From contig NZ_JAEACT010000003.1 of assembly GCF_021432385.1 (NCBI RefSeq), forward strand, positions 496,001 through 560,000: a stretch of 64,000 bases of DNA, given 5' to 3'. The position numbers were made by a program, and so were the translations under genes. This DNA is from Clostridium hydrogenum (GTDB taxonomy: Bacteria > Bacillota > Clostridia > Clostridiales > Clostridiaceae). The notes beneath the pieces were generated by a model. That model saw only the letters and a program-made list of their open reading frames with translations. It was not told the origin of the DNA and made no database searches. Below are positions 1 to 7,600 of the stretch, piece after piece; the first letter of the stretch is position 1; the number at the start of each line of letters is the position of its first letter.

Positions 1-517
1 CAGTTTTTGATAAAGTAACACTTCCTCCGAGTTCTGTTTGAATACCTGCATCTCTAGAGGTTTTTATACATTCTAGTACTTTATCTTTAGATTGCTGCGT
101 AACCTTACCTGATTCAACATTATATGTAACATCTGCATAAGCAATTTTTCCATCTTTGCTAATAGTTCTTCTCATGTATGGGCTTGCTACTGATTTAACA
201 GCCTTATCTTTTTTCTGTACTTGTTCCATAGTTTTATTTATAGCCTTCATCACCGATGGATCCTTCATTGTTTTTCCATCTTTAACTTTAAAAATAAGTC
301 TTATAGTTCCATAGTCTGTAGTTTTTCCTGTAGCCTTTTGAAGCACCTCTCCTGCTTTTTGAGATTCTGTACCTGGAATAGTCATATCCCCTTTAAAATC
401 AATACCATTACTTGCTACTAAACCAACTGCAACTACTATAACCATTATCCAAAATAAGATGACTCTCTTAGGTCTTCTGTAGCACCAATTACCGAGCTTG
501 TACAATAATTTCGCCAT
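1..517 (-). CDS. MMPL/RND family exporter, N-terminal part (cut by window edge)
   Basis: The frame opens at an ATG at 517 behind a strong GAGAGGAG ribosome binding site and runs off the left edge, so only about 172 residues are visible. It starts MAKLLYKLGNWCYRRPKRVI, followed by one hydrophobic segment (about residues 20-38) and a soluble stretch resembling the first periplasmic-type loop of MMPL proteins (SQKAGEVLQKATG, then KDKAVKSV). MMPL proteins are proton-driven exporters of lipids or drugs with about 12 membrane segments; the substrate here cannot be told. The TetR gene lies directly upstream on the same strand with a 133-bp gap, an arrangement usual for a repressor and the pump it controls. 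The family call is fairly sure; the function is inferred. Confidence 0.8.
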   Translation of the reverse strand, partial: MAKLLYKLGNWCYRRPKRVILFWIMVIVVAVGLVASNGIDFKGDMTIPGTESQKAGEVLQKATGKTTDYGTIRLIFKVKDGKTMKDPSVMKAINKTMEQVQKKDKAVKSVASPYMRRTISKDGKIAYADVTYNVESGKVTQQSKDKVLECIKTSRDAGIQTELGGSVTLSKT

Positions 518-650
518 AAATTTTCTCCTCTCAATATGTAATTTTTTATAATCTTAAAATGACTACTCATTTATCTTATAATTAATTTACGGCTGCAACA
601 ATTGTACCTTAGGGCAAAATGGTATGTACTTTTAGGTAAGGGTTAATTTT

Positions 651-1226
651 CTATTCTAAAGTTCCAATTGCCATAATCACAATATCCTCTGCTGTTTTTG
701 CCACTTCCTCCACAGATGTAACCATTCCATCCTTAACCCATTTTTGCAATATGCCTAAGCATCCGGAACTTATAAAAACACAGAAATATTCCATTCTTTC
801 TTTTGACACACTTTTAAAATTGTTAGAATATCTATCAATAAATCTTTCTTTTCCCATATTCATCAGTTTTAACGTAAACAATTTATCACCATGTTCACCT
901 AATGTTAATACGTATAAATCAATATTCTCTTTTATATATTTAAAAATTTTAGCAATCACTACTGTAGAAGTAAGTTCATCCTCAATGTGATTGAGAGGTT
1001 CTAGTGCTTTTTCGAAATCCAACTGCAACTCATCTTCAATTTGTTTTAATAAATCATATATATCCGTATAGTGGTTATAGAAGGTTCCACGATTAATTTG
1101 AGCCTCGCAGCAAAGTTCCTTTATAGATATACTTTGAATTGGCTTTTGTTCTAAAATGTTTATAAATGCTTTTCTTATTAATAATTTGGTAACTCTAGTA
1201 CGATGATCAATGCTTAGTTTCTTCAA
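651..1226 (-). CDS. TetR/AcrR family transcriptional regulator
   Basis: This 191-aa protein has a TetR-type helix-turn-helix at about residues 10-55; the recognition-helix region reads CCEAQINRGTFYNHYTDIYD, matching the family pattern of a Gly/Thr-Phe-Tyr-x-His-Tyr signature. The rest is an all-helical ligand-binding and dimer domain with no recognisable ligand signature. It lies upstream of and co-directional with the MMPL exporter gene and probably represses it, responding to an exporter substrate. The 133-bp gap between the two genes holds an imperfect repeat of the word ACCTTA/TTAGGTAAGG (about 605-645) that could be an operator; this is inference only. It is divergent from the chemotaxis receptor gene, which may be unrelated. 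Confidence 0.85.
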   Translation of the reverse strand: MKKLSIDHRTRVTKLLIRKAFINILEQKPIQSISIKELCCEAQINRGTFYNHYTDIYDLLKQIEDELQLDFEKALEPLNHIEDELTSTVVIAKIFKYIKENIDLYVLTLGEHGDKLFTLKLMNMGKERFIDRYSNNFKSVSKERMEYFCVFISSGCLGILQKWVKDGMVTSVEEVAKTAEDIVIMAIGTLE

Positions 1227-1393
1227 AATAAAAACCCCTTATTCGACATTTTATATGTAATTTGTTCAATAACTATTCATTTTGTATAAATTTGATTATA
1301 GCTTGCAAGCCTAAATTTAATTATAATTTAATATAAACTGATATGAAATTCAATAAAATTAAATACATAATTTAATTTTTCAGGAGGAACCTT

Positions 1394-2725
1394 ATGGATA
1401 TAAAGCAAAAATTTCTAAACTCAACTTTAAACTCAATTAAATTCAAACTTATAATTGCCGTTGTAATCGTACAAATTCTTAGTACTAATATAGGCCAGGC
1501 TGTCAATTCAACTATTGCAAATGGTAGAAAAGCATTAGCAACTGCAGGTGTAAACACTAGCTCTTTTGATGGCACAATTGGTTTTTACGTATCCTCTGGC
1601 TTAAGTATTATAATTTCCGTTTTTATTATCGTTTTTGTCTACGATAAACTTGTTTTAAAAAGATTAAAAAAAGTATTAGATTACACAGAAAAACTTAAAA
1701 ATGGAGATTTATCTACTGAACTTACTTTAAAAGGTAATGATGATATAAGCAGATTAGGAGCAGCTTTAGATAAAGCTACTTCAAATATCAAATTACTGTT
1801 ATCTGATATATCTGATACTTCAAAAGTCATGAATACTTCAAGCCATGAACTATTAATATCTACCAAAACTTCTTCTTCAAGCATAAATACCATTAATTCA
1901 ACATCATCTATACTTTCTGAAGATGCTTTGTCTTTAATGAATTCTACTCAAAAAGCAAATCTATCAATTGCTGAAATAGTAGATACAAACAAATCGCTTT
2001 TAAATAAAATAATGATTGCGCTAGATTCATCAAATGAAATGGAAGCAAGGGCAGCACAAATGAAGGAAAAAGTAACTAATTCCCTTGATAAAGCTAATAT
2101 GACCTACAGTGAAAAACAAGAAAAAATCCTAAGAGCCATTGAAGCCGGTAAAATAGTGGAAGAAATCAAATTAATGTCTGATACAATAAAAGAAATTTCT
2201 GCTCAAACAAACCTCCTTGCATTAAATGCATCTATAGAAGCCTCAAGAGCTGGAGAACAAGGTAAAGGATTTGCAGTTGTAGCTGGGGAAGTAAAAAAAT
2301 TAGCTGAGGAATCTACAGAGGCTATTTCCAATATTGAAAACCTAGTTACCCAAATAAGAGAAGTTTTTGATAACCTTTCAAATAGTTCTCAAGATATTTT
2401 AAACTATATTGATAATAATGTTAAATCTGATTATGAATTGCTACTTCAAACAGGTGCTCAATATCAAAATGATGCAAAACTTATAAATAAAATATCTACT
2501 GAAGTAAATTCATCTGCTGAAATGATGAGCACATCAATTGACGAAATTAATAAAGTAATTGCAACCGTTATTGAAACGTCTGGAAAAGCTTCAAACTATA
2601 CAGGTGAAATTAACGCTAGTTTATCAGAAATAAATTTAGTTATGAATGAAGCTGCTAATTCTATGCAAGATCAGTCTAATTTAGCAAATAAACTAAGCGA
2701 ATCCATTCAAAGGTTTACTTTATAA
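1394..2725 (+). CDS. Methyl-accepting chemotaxis protein
   Basis: The 443-aa receptor has two membrane segments, at about residues 17-35 and 63-85, separated by only about 25 residues. It therefore has almost no extracellular sensor domain, which is unusual for a typical MCP (often 500-650 aa). A HAMP-like linker follows ([11 protein letters not shown]), then a cytoplasmic signalling domain with the conserved hairpin tip ([20 protein letters not shown], then [20 protein letters not shown]), the CheA/CheW contact region. Signal input is probably through the membrane or a partner protein. The start is supported by AGGAGG at 1382-1387. The start context and the complete coiled-coil domain suggest an intact gene. 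Confidence 0.93.
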   Translation: MDIKQKFLNSTLNSIKFKLIIAVVIVQILSTNIGQAVNSTIANGRKALATAGVNTSSFDGTIGFYVSSGLSIIISVFIIVFVYDKLVLKRLKKVLDYTEKLKNGDLSTELTLKGNDDISRLGAALDKATSNIKLLLSDISDTSKVMNTSSHELLISTKTSSSSINTINSTSSILSEDALSLMNSTQKANLSIAEIVDTNKSLLNKIMIALDSSNEMEARAAQMKEKVTNSLDKANMTYSEKQEKILRAIEAGKIVEEIKLMSDTIKEISAQTNLLALNASIEASRAGEQGKGFAVVAGEVKKLAEESTEAISNIENLVTQIREVFDNLSNSSQDILNYIDNNVKSDYELLLQTGAQYQNDAKLINKISTEVNSSAEMMSTSIDEINKVIATVIETSGKASNYTGEINASLSEINLVMNEAANSMQDQSNLANKLSESIQRFTL

Positions 2726-2730
2726 TATAA

Positions 2731-2966
2731 AATTATTGCGAAGCAATTAAACCAGAGTAGAGAGTAGAGTGATGGTTGATTTTTCTCCGCTATAGCTTTG
2801 AAAAATCTTAAAATTTATTTTTTGATTGCTTACGCAATCGCGGCATTGCTGTTGTCGGCAAAGCTGACGACAGTTAAGTTTAAGATTTACCTGACTCAAG
2901 GAAAGGTAAATCATCATTCACTCTACTCTCTACTCTTTACTCTATTTTTTAGTTCCATATTTAATT
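2731..2966 (-). repeat. Multi-hairpin repeat, copy A (AGAGTAG arm type)
   Basis: An inverted-repeat element lies between the MCP and GH53 genes. Read on the minus strand it contains, in order, a GGTAAATC-type hairpin, a GTTGTC/GACGAC hairpin, a GATTGCGTAAGCAATC hairpin and a AAATC/GATTT hairpin around GCTATAGC. The arms are AGAGTAGAGAGTAGAGTGA and its complement. An outer pair reads ATTATTGCGAAGC on the left and a decayed match on the right. No coding frame fits it; the 155-aa frame across it is an artefact of the palindrome. Confidence 0.85.
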
Positions 2967-2969
2967 ATT

Positions 2970-3941
2970 TTATAGTAAAAATGCATCAAGTGCTATGGTT
3001 GGTCTTCCATCATCCCCCCATGCAGATAATTTATATTTACTCCAACTATCTGCACCTTCAGGTTCCCAATAAAACACTCCAAGTCCCTTTCCTTCTGGAA
3101 TTGCTTTTACTCTTTCAATTACCTCTTTTAGCATGTCATATGTATTCTGTGGCTTTAGATAATCTCCACCAATCTCGCATACCATTACTTCTTTTCCGTA
3201 TCTTGATATCATTTCAAGTATATTATTTTCTAAATTCTCTATTGTTTCTGTATAATCTTTATTAAGCCAATATGGATAATACGACATTCCTATAATATCA
3301 TATTTGCCACCATTCTCTTGATGCTTATCAAAAAAGTTAACAAATCTTGCTCTATCATCACCTTGGTCAAGATGTATAATGACTTTTGCTTCATTATCAA
3401 CAGCTTTTACAGCATCATATCCGCTATTTAATAATTGTGTTAATTGTTCAAAGTTATCTATACTACCTTCCGGCCATAACATTCCAAATGGAATTTCATT
3501 ACCAACCTGCACCCATTCAGGTTCTACCCCATTTTCTTTTAACGTTTTCATTACCACCAAGGTGTAAGAATAAACATCCTCTTTTAATTGCTCAAAGCTA
3601 TGATTTTTCCAAGCTGCGGGCTTTTTCTGTTTTTCAGGATCTGCCCAGCTGTCACTATAATGAAAATCTATCATTATTCTAAAGCCCATATTATTTGCAC
3701 GCACGGCCATCTCTACTACTTCTTTAGTGCTGCAATGTCCGCTTGCTTTGTGATTAGATGGATTAACCCATGCTCTAAGTCTTATAGAATCTATTCCATG
3801 TTCTTTTAAAATTTCAAGACAATCCTTTTCTACACCATAATCATCATAGAATTTATACCCTGTAGCTTCCATCTGCTGTAGCCACCCAATATCCGCTCCT
3901 TTGGCAAAATTTCTTAATAATTTATTATTAGAATCTTTCAT
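2970..3941 (-). CDS. GH53 arabinogalactan endo-beta-1,4-galactanase, cytosolic form
   Basis: This 323-aa protein is a complete glycoside hydrolase family 53 (clan GH-A barrel), which cleaves beta-1,4-galactan chains of pectin side chains. The acid/base Glu is near residue 149 in WVQVGNEIPFGMLWPEG and the nucleophile Glu near 256 in VMVCEIGGDY; the family pattern IMIDFHYSDSWADP is at about 89-102. There is no signal peptide: the protein begins MKDSNNKLLRNFAKGADIG and goes straight into the first strand. It is therefore probably cytosolic and acts on imported galacto-oligosaccharides. The usual neighbours (a galactoside transporter, GH2/GH42) are absent, and repeat elements lie on both sides, so the gene stands alone. 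Confidence 0.92.
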   Translation of the reverse strand: MKDSNNKLLRNFAKGADIGWLQQMEATGYKFYDDYGVEKDCLEILKEHGIDSIRLRAWVNPSNHKASGHCSTKEVVEMAVRANNMGFRIMIDFHYSDSWADPEKQKKPAAWKNHSFEQLKEDVYSYTLVVMKTLKENGVEPEWVQVGNEIPFGMLWPEGSIDNFEQLTQLLNSGYDAVKAVDNEAKVIIHLDQGDDRARFVNFFDKHQENGGKYDIIGMSYYPYWLNKDYTETIENLENNILEMISRYGKEVMVCEIGGDYLKPQNTYDMLKEVIERVKAIPEGKGLGVFYWEPEGADSWSKYKLSAWGDDGRPTIALDAFLL

Positions 3942-3965
3942 CTTTAGTCCCCCTACCTCGTATAT

Positions 3966-4304
3966 AGATAAACACTTTGAAAAATTAAAATTGCTTATAC
4001 CAAATTCATCCTGTTAAATTACAATTTGAATCAGAGTAGAGAGTAAAGAGTAGAGAGTAGAGTGATGGTTGCTTTTTCTCCGCTAGCGCTACGAAAAATC
4101 TGAAAACTTATTTTTTTATTGCTGCGCAATCGCGCCATACATGGCGTTCAGCGAAGCTGACACCATTTAAGTTTAAGATTTACCTAAGCAGCGCGAAAGG
4201 TAAATCATCCTTCACTCTACTCTCTACTCTTTACTCTGTTTTCTGCTCGACAAATTGTAATTTGTAAGGATAAACCTAGTATTCAGAATTTCAAGTGGTT
4301 TATC
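3966..4304 (-). repeat. Nested composite repeat containing multi-hairpin copy B
   Basis: Three inverted-repeat layers are nested. The outermost is GATAAACACTTTGAAA at 3966 paired with TTTCAAGTGGTTTATC ending at 4304. Inside lies ATTACAATTTG paired with CAAATTGTAAT. The core, 4032-4239, has AGAGTAGAG-type arms and the hairpin series of the family (GATTTACC..GGTAAATC, AGCGAAGCT, TTGCTGCGCAA, TTTTTCTCCGCTAGCGC) in reverse orientation. The layering suggests insertion of one element within another, or growth of arms. Confidence 0.8.
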
Positions 4305-4393
4305 TTTAATAAAGCTTCAATATATATTTTAATGTATTCGTTTTCTTATGTCTAGAAAAAATTTCAAAGCACAAAGTACTTCAACATAATATA

Positions 4394-4707
4394 GATAGAC
4401 AACTTGAAACATTGAAATTATAAATACAAAATGTATCCTTATGCTAATATTTTCAATTCACAATTCACAGTTCACAATGCACAATGAAGGATGATTTGCC
4501 TTCCTTTCGTTAGGCAAATCTTAAATTATAAGCTCCGCCTAGCACCATAAATGGTGCTATTGCGTAAGCAATAAAAAAATAAGTTTTAAGATTTTCTGCA
4601 GCAAAGCGGAGAAAAATCTTCCTTCATTGTGAATTGTTCATCGTGAACTGTGAATTGAAAAATATTGCTGTCAGGATAAACTTGGAATCCTCAATTTTAA
4701 TGTTCCA
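4394..4707 (+). repeat. Composite repeat containing multi-hairpin copy C (TTCACAA arm type)
   Basis: The core at about 4452-4657 has the usual hairpin series (GATTTGCC..GGCAAATC, GCACCATAAATGGTGC, ATTGCGTAAGCAAT, TTTTCTGCAGCAAAGCGGAG), but its arms read TTCACAATTCACAGTTCACA and complement instead of the GAGTAC repeats. The outer arms of about 57 bp match each other well (AACATTGAAATT / AATTTTAATGTT; AATATTTTCAATTCAC / GTGAATTGAAAAATATT). The whole is one palindrome of about 310 bp. Confidence 0.8.
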
Positions 4708-4782
4708 TATTGCATATATATAAATATTTTAGTTGTTCTTCTAATTGCTTTTATATAATATCATTAGAATTATTATAACTAA

Positions 4783-4815
4783 TAAAAAGTAGAAGAACAA
4801 AATTCTCCTACTTTA
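4783..4815 (-). terminator. Terminator of the 47-aa peptide gene
   Basis: On the minus strand, AAAGTAGGAGAA and TTCTTCTACTTT form a stem followed by a T-run. Its sequence is nearly the same as the terminator of the other peptide gene at 7407-7440. Confidence 0.75.
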
Positions 4816-4874
4816 AAAACTATTTTCATTATATGTTTATTTGATTATCATCTTACAGTTTTATAATAAAAACT

Positions 4875-5018
4875 CTAAATATGAAATTGAGATACAAAAG
4901 CCTTAAGCATAGGCGGAAAATCTATATTTCCCAAATTCTTTGTAAGATTTAACTCTATAATCAAAGCCAAAAACAAAATAACACTACACATTAATAACTT
5001 TTTATTTTTCTTTAACAT
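4875..5018 (-). CDS. Exported small peptide, candidate RRNPP signal precursor (orphan paralogue)
   Basis: This 47-residue frame has a basic start (MLKKNKKLL), one hydrophobic segment (about residues 8-22) and a short polar C-terminal tail, NIDFPPMLKAFVSQFHI. It is behind a GGGGGATT ribosome binding site (5027-5034) and ends just before a T-run hairpin. The layout, ribosome binding site and terminator all match the 51-aa peptide gene at 7432-7587, and both tails carry a PML-x-A motif. Such precursors are exported by Sec, trimmed outside the cell and re-imported to bind a TPR regulator; that role is inferred by analogy with known RRNPP systems. No intact regulator lies directly upstream, so this copy is an orphan or works through the regulator at 7601-8908. 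Confidence 0.65.
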   Translation of the reverse strand: MLKKNKKLLMCSVILFLALIIELNLTKNLGNIDFPPMLKAFVSQFHI

Positions 5019-5248
5019 AATATTTCAATCCCCCAATATTTTAAATAAAAACGATTAAAAAATATATAAATTCTTTTTAACTCATTTATACATCCACACA
5101 TCTTTTGTGCATTTACATTACCTACCCAACATTGCATAAGGTTCGTGCTAATTAACTCTTCCAATATCATATCTTCTTTAGAAGTTCCTGTTTTTTCATC
5201 AAAATCAAGATATGTTAAATACATCAGTATTTTGTATTTAGAAAACAC
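5012..5248 (-). CDS. Unassigned 78-aa frame upstream of the peptide gene
   Basis: A 78-residue frame (MFSKYKILMYLTYLDFDEKT at its start) ends by overlapping the first codons of the peptide gene. I do not recognise it. It has no clear ribosome binding site and no domain. It occupies the place where the regulator sits in the second peptide locus, so it could be the decayed end of such a regulator, but I cannot align it with the tail of the intact one. It may equally be chance. Confidence 0.25.
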   Translation of the reverse strand: MFSKYKILMYLTYLDFDEKTGTSKEDMILEELISTNLMQCWVGNVNAQKMCGCINELKRIYIFFNRFYLKYWGIEILC

Positions 5249-5330
5249 TTAATAGAAGAACTCGGAAATTCTAAAATGACTTCGATAGGGAGAAAATTTC
5301 TTATTGAATATGGCAGTACCGAAAAACAAA

Positions 5331-5364
5331 AATAAAAAAAGGATAACAAACTTGCTATCCTTTT
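5331..5364 (-). terminator. Rho-independent terminator of the secreted-protein gene
   Basis: On the minus strand, AAAAGGATAGCAAG and its pair TTTGTTATCCTTTT form a stem followed by a T-rich run (complement of 5331-5340). It sits directly after the stop codon at 5375. Confidence 0.85.
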
Positions 5365-5374
5365 CTACTTTTCG

Positions 5375-6450
5375 TTAATAATTAGGGTTGTAATCCGATT
5401 TTGTCCACATATATGTTTTAGGAATTGGTGAACTTACTGCACCATAGGCAAATCCTAAAGAAATCCCTCCATCAATACCAATACTAATGCTAGGTGTTAT
5501 TGGAGAAAGTGAGTGAGTATATTCTGAATGATAAGTAAGTGAGCCAACATAAAAATCTGTACTCACAAGTACATTCATACTATATCCTGTCTTGGGATAC
5601 TTATATAAACCTTGTTTGTATTGATTTGAACCATATAATGTACTTCCATCAAATGAAAAATACTCCCCGCTTAAATTTCCACCTGCTCTGCTAAATGCCT
5701 CACTTGAATGATCAGTTTCGCTAACATATTGATTTGAGTCTGAATCATAATAAGTAGCCCCATCTTCAGTTTTATATAATTGTAACTTAGTTGCAGAAGC
5801 CCAAGCATTAGCAAAAGCATCATCATCGCCAATTAAAGGAGCTTGATTCCAGTTCCATCCACTTGTAACATACACTTGCGTTTTGAAAGTTTTACCCATA
5901 TATGGTTCGTCATAAAAGTATCCATCAAGTGAAGCATATACAGTACAAGTTGCTGATGAAAGAGAGAGAGCTGAAATTTGTGATGATATTAAATTAGCTA
6001 ATGATGATATATTTTGTGAACTTATAGAGTCTAAATCTTCACCTGCTATGTGTATTGCTTGAATTCTATTTTTTTCTATTCCCATACTTAATAATGAAGA
6101 ATCACTTTGCTTAGATAAGTCCCTCATTCTTTGTATATATAGACCTACTTTTGAGCCTTTTTCATTAGGTAATAATCCTTTTGATGCATCTTCAGCTTTG
6201 CACATGTCAAATTCATTAAACGTAGTTTTGGATACAGTTTTAGAATTTGAATTTAATCTAGATTCTATAAAATTAATTTTTTCTGATTGAGAGGATTGTG
6301 AAGAATAAATTTTAGATACAAGATCAAAGTTTTTATCAACTTTATTCACAGAAGTTTTTGTAGCTGCTGATACTCTTATAGTTGAAAACAACAAGTTAAC
6401 GAAATCAATGTTACAAAGCATATAATTTTCGATAATTTCTTTTTTATCAT
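5375..6450 (-). CDS. Secreted protein of unknown function with a frameshift in the signal peptide
   Basis: The long frame encodes about 350 residues with no family I recognise. It is rich in Ser, Tyr, Asn and Gly, with a C-terminal half of probable beta structure (LDGYFYDEPYMGKTF, YVTSGWNWNQAP, DGGISLGFAYGAV), and looks like a secreted surface or effector protein. Read through without correction, its only upstream ATG (6508) lacks a ribosome binding site. A much better start is the ATG at 6450 behind GGGGGGAAG, which opens a signal peptide (MIKKKLSKIICFVTLISLTC) in a different frame that stops at once. Adding one T to the four-T run at 6385-6388 would join it to the long frame and give a cleavage site at VSAA. 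The gene is therefore either broken, phase-variable or carries a sequencing error. It lies between the two peptide genes and could be a target of their system. Confidence 0.6.
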
Positions 6451-6651
6451 TTTCTTCCCCCCACTTTTTCACAATTAAAAAATTTTTTTTACTGTACAGT
6501 AATATCATTGTAGCTTAAATATGGAAATATGTCAATATTTTATATTAAATGTAATTTTATTTTTTAATATAGTATTTTTTCTTTTTTTATGGTATATTTT
6601 TTATTATAACTTGGTATTTATAGAAATATAACAGAAGGGAAGTCAACTGCT

Positions 6652-6873
6652 ATGAAAGAATTTAGTGCATTAAAAATATTAGGAAAAGCCATAATCTATA
6701 CACTTATCACCATATTTATGGCATTAATTTTATTCACGCTTTTTAATAATAATATTACTCATATTTCAGCACAACAAGCAGATATTTTATTGATAGTTTG
6801 TTTATTGGTAAGCATAATATTTACAATATATTTATGCACATTAATTATTATAAACTCTTTAAAAAGTAAATAA
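6652..6873 (+). CDS. Small membrane protein, two predicted spans
   Basis: This 73-aa protein starts at an ATG behind AGAAGGGAAG. It has two hydrophobic segments, at about residues 13-32 and 45-66, separated by a short polar loop (NNNITHISAQQA), and ends in KSK. I do not recognise a family. It is divergent from the secreted-protein gene with about 200 bp of very AT-rich DNA between them. The function is unknown; possible roles include an immunity or accessory protein of the neighbouring peptide locus, but nothing in the sequence shows that. Confidence 0.55.
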   Translation: MKEFSALKILGKAIIYTLITIFMALILFTLFNNNITHISAQQADILLIVCLLVSIIFTIYLCTLIIINSLKSK

Positions 6874-6955
6874 ATTTGATTAATCTCCCGATTTGTATAA
6901 TAAGTATTAGCTTACATAACAACAAAAAACTAAAAATATTTTAATTTAAAATCTT

Positions 6956-7357
6956 TTATAATAAGTTTTTAGACAAATTGAAAATATGACAAATAATAGA
7001 CATCTTATAAACAGAGATGTTTATTATTTGTCCTTTTATTTCGTGCTCCTGAGCTATAAAATTATCACGTTCTTCTGTTGGTAGGTCTAAGAGTGCAAAA
7101 ATTTTTGTTGCACCTAAATCTTTCAGCGCTGAAAGATTTGAAAACTCATTTGCTACTCTCATAAAATTTTTAGCCGTTGACGGACTAAACTCAACTTTTT
7201 CTTTCAACCAATTTCCCCACTCACCATGAGGTAATGATTCTTTTACCTTTATCATCCTTTTCACTATTTCTATAATATTTTGAGCTGTTTGCCGTTCATA
7301 GACTAATATCTCTGTCGTCAACTGCTCAATCTCTGGATTCGTTAAGCTATTTTCCAT
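6956..7357 (-). CDS. DUF3102-family protein, C-terminally truncated
   Basis: Residues 1-95 match the DUF3102 pattern known from clostridial phage and plasmid genes: TTEILVYERQTAQNIIEI, then HGEWGNWLKEKVEFSPSTAK and LPTEERDNFIAQEHE. Family members usually continue with a long charged coiled coil. Here the sequence switches after residue 105 to an unrelated hydrophobic tail (YKMSIICHIFNLSKNLL), as expected for a frameshift or deletion. DUF3102 proteins are of unknown biochemical role and are thought to bind DNA or sit in replication or partition loci. I take this one as a remnant of an old mobile element; no other phage or plasmid gene is nearby. Confidence 0.6.
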   Translation of the reverse strand: MENSLTNPEIEQLTTEILVYERQTAQNIIEIVKRMIKVKESLPHGEWGNWLKEKVEFSPSTAKNFMRVANEFSNLSALKDLGATKIFALLDLPTEERDNFIAQEHEIKGQIINISVYKMSIICHIFNLSKNLL

Positions 7358-7406
7358 ATTTAGTTTTCCTATTAGCTGCTTACCACACTTTTTTTGTATT
7401 TAAACT

Positions 7407-7440
7407 AAAAAAAGTAGAAGAATTTAATCTTCTACTTTAA
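7407..7440 (-). terminator. Terminator overlapping the stop codon of the 51-aa peptide gene
   Basis: On the minus strand, AAAGTAGAAGATTAAA pairs with TTCTTCTACTTT and is followed by a T-run. The stop codon of the peptide gene lies inside the left arm of the stem. Confidence 0.8.
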
Positions 7441-7587
7441 ATTAAAAAAGAAAACATGTTTAGCTGTTAGCATCGGTTGACTATCTATCATTGCCAAACT
7501 TTTGCCATTCCCATAACTTATAATTAAAGTTGAAAATAGAATTACTGCACATGTTAATGCTAATATTAGTTTCTTTTTCTTCACCAT
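7432..7587 (-). CDS. Exported small peptide, candidate signal for the adjacent RRNPP regulator
   Basis: This 51-aa precursor starts at ATG 7587 behind GGGGGATT (an in-frame upstream start lies inside the regulator gene and lacks such a site). It has a KKKK start, a hydrophobic export segment at about residues 7-24 and a polar tail, NGKSLAMIDSQPMLTAKHVF. The gene begins 13 bp after the stop of the HTH-TPR regulator, the classical arrangement of a regulator and its cognate peptide in RRNPP systems (Rap/Phr, PlcR/PapR, NprR/NprX, and clostridial Qsr-type systems). The active peptide is probably cut from the tail around the PMLTA motif shared with the paralogue at 4875-5018. The function is inferred from layout and composition. 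Confidence 0.72.
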   Translation of the reverse strand: MVKKKKLILALTCAVILFSTLIISYGNGKSLAMIDSQPMLTAKHVFFFNLK

Positions 7588-7600
7588 ATTAATCCCCCAT

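Noticed and set aside
751..990. 79-aa plus-strand frame inside the TetR gene
   Set aside because: Antisense to a conserved HTH regulator, with no ribosome binding site.
2798..3265. 155-aa plus-strand frame over the repeat and the end of the GH53 gene
   Set aside because: It is the antisense of repeat A and of GH53 codons; the protein is low-complexity Leu/Phe/Ser and has no ribosome binding site.
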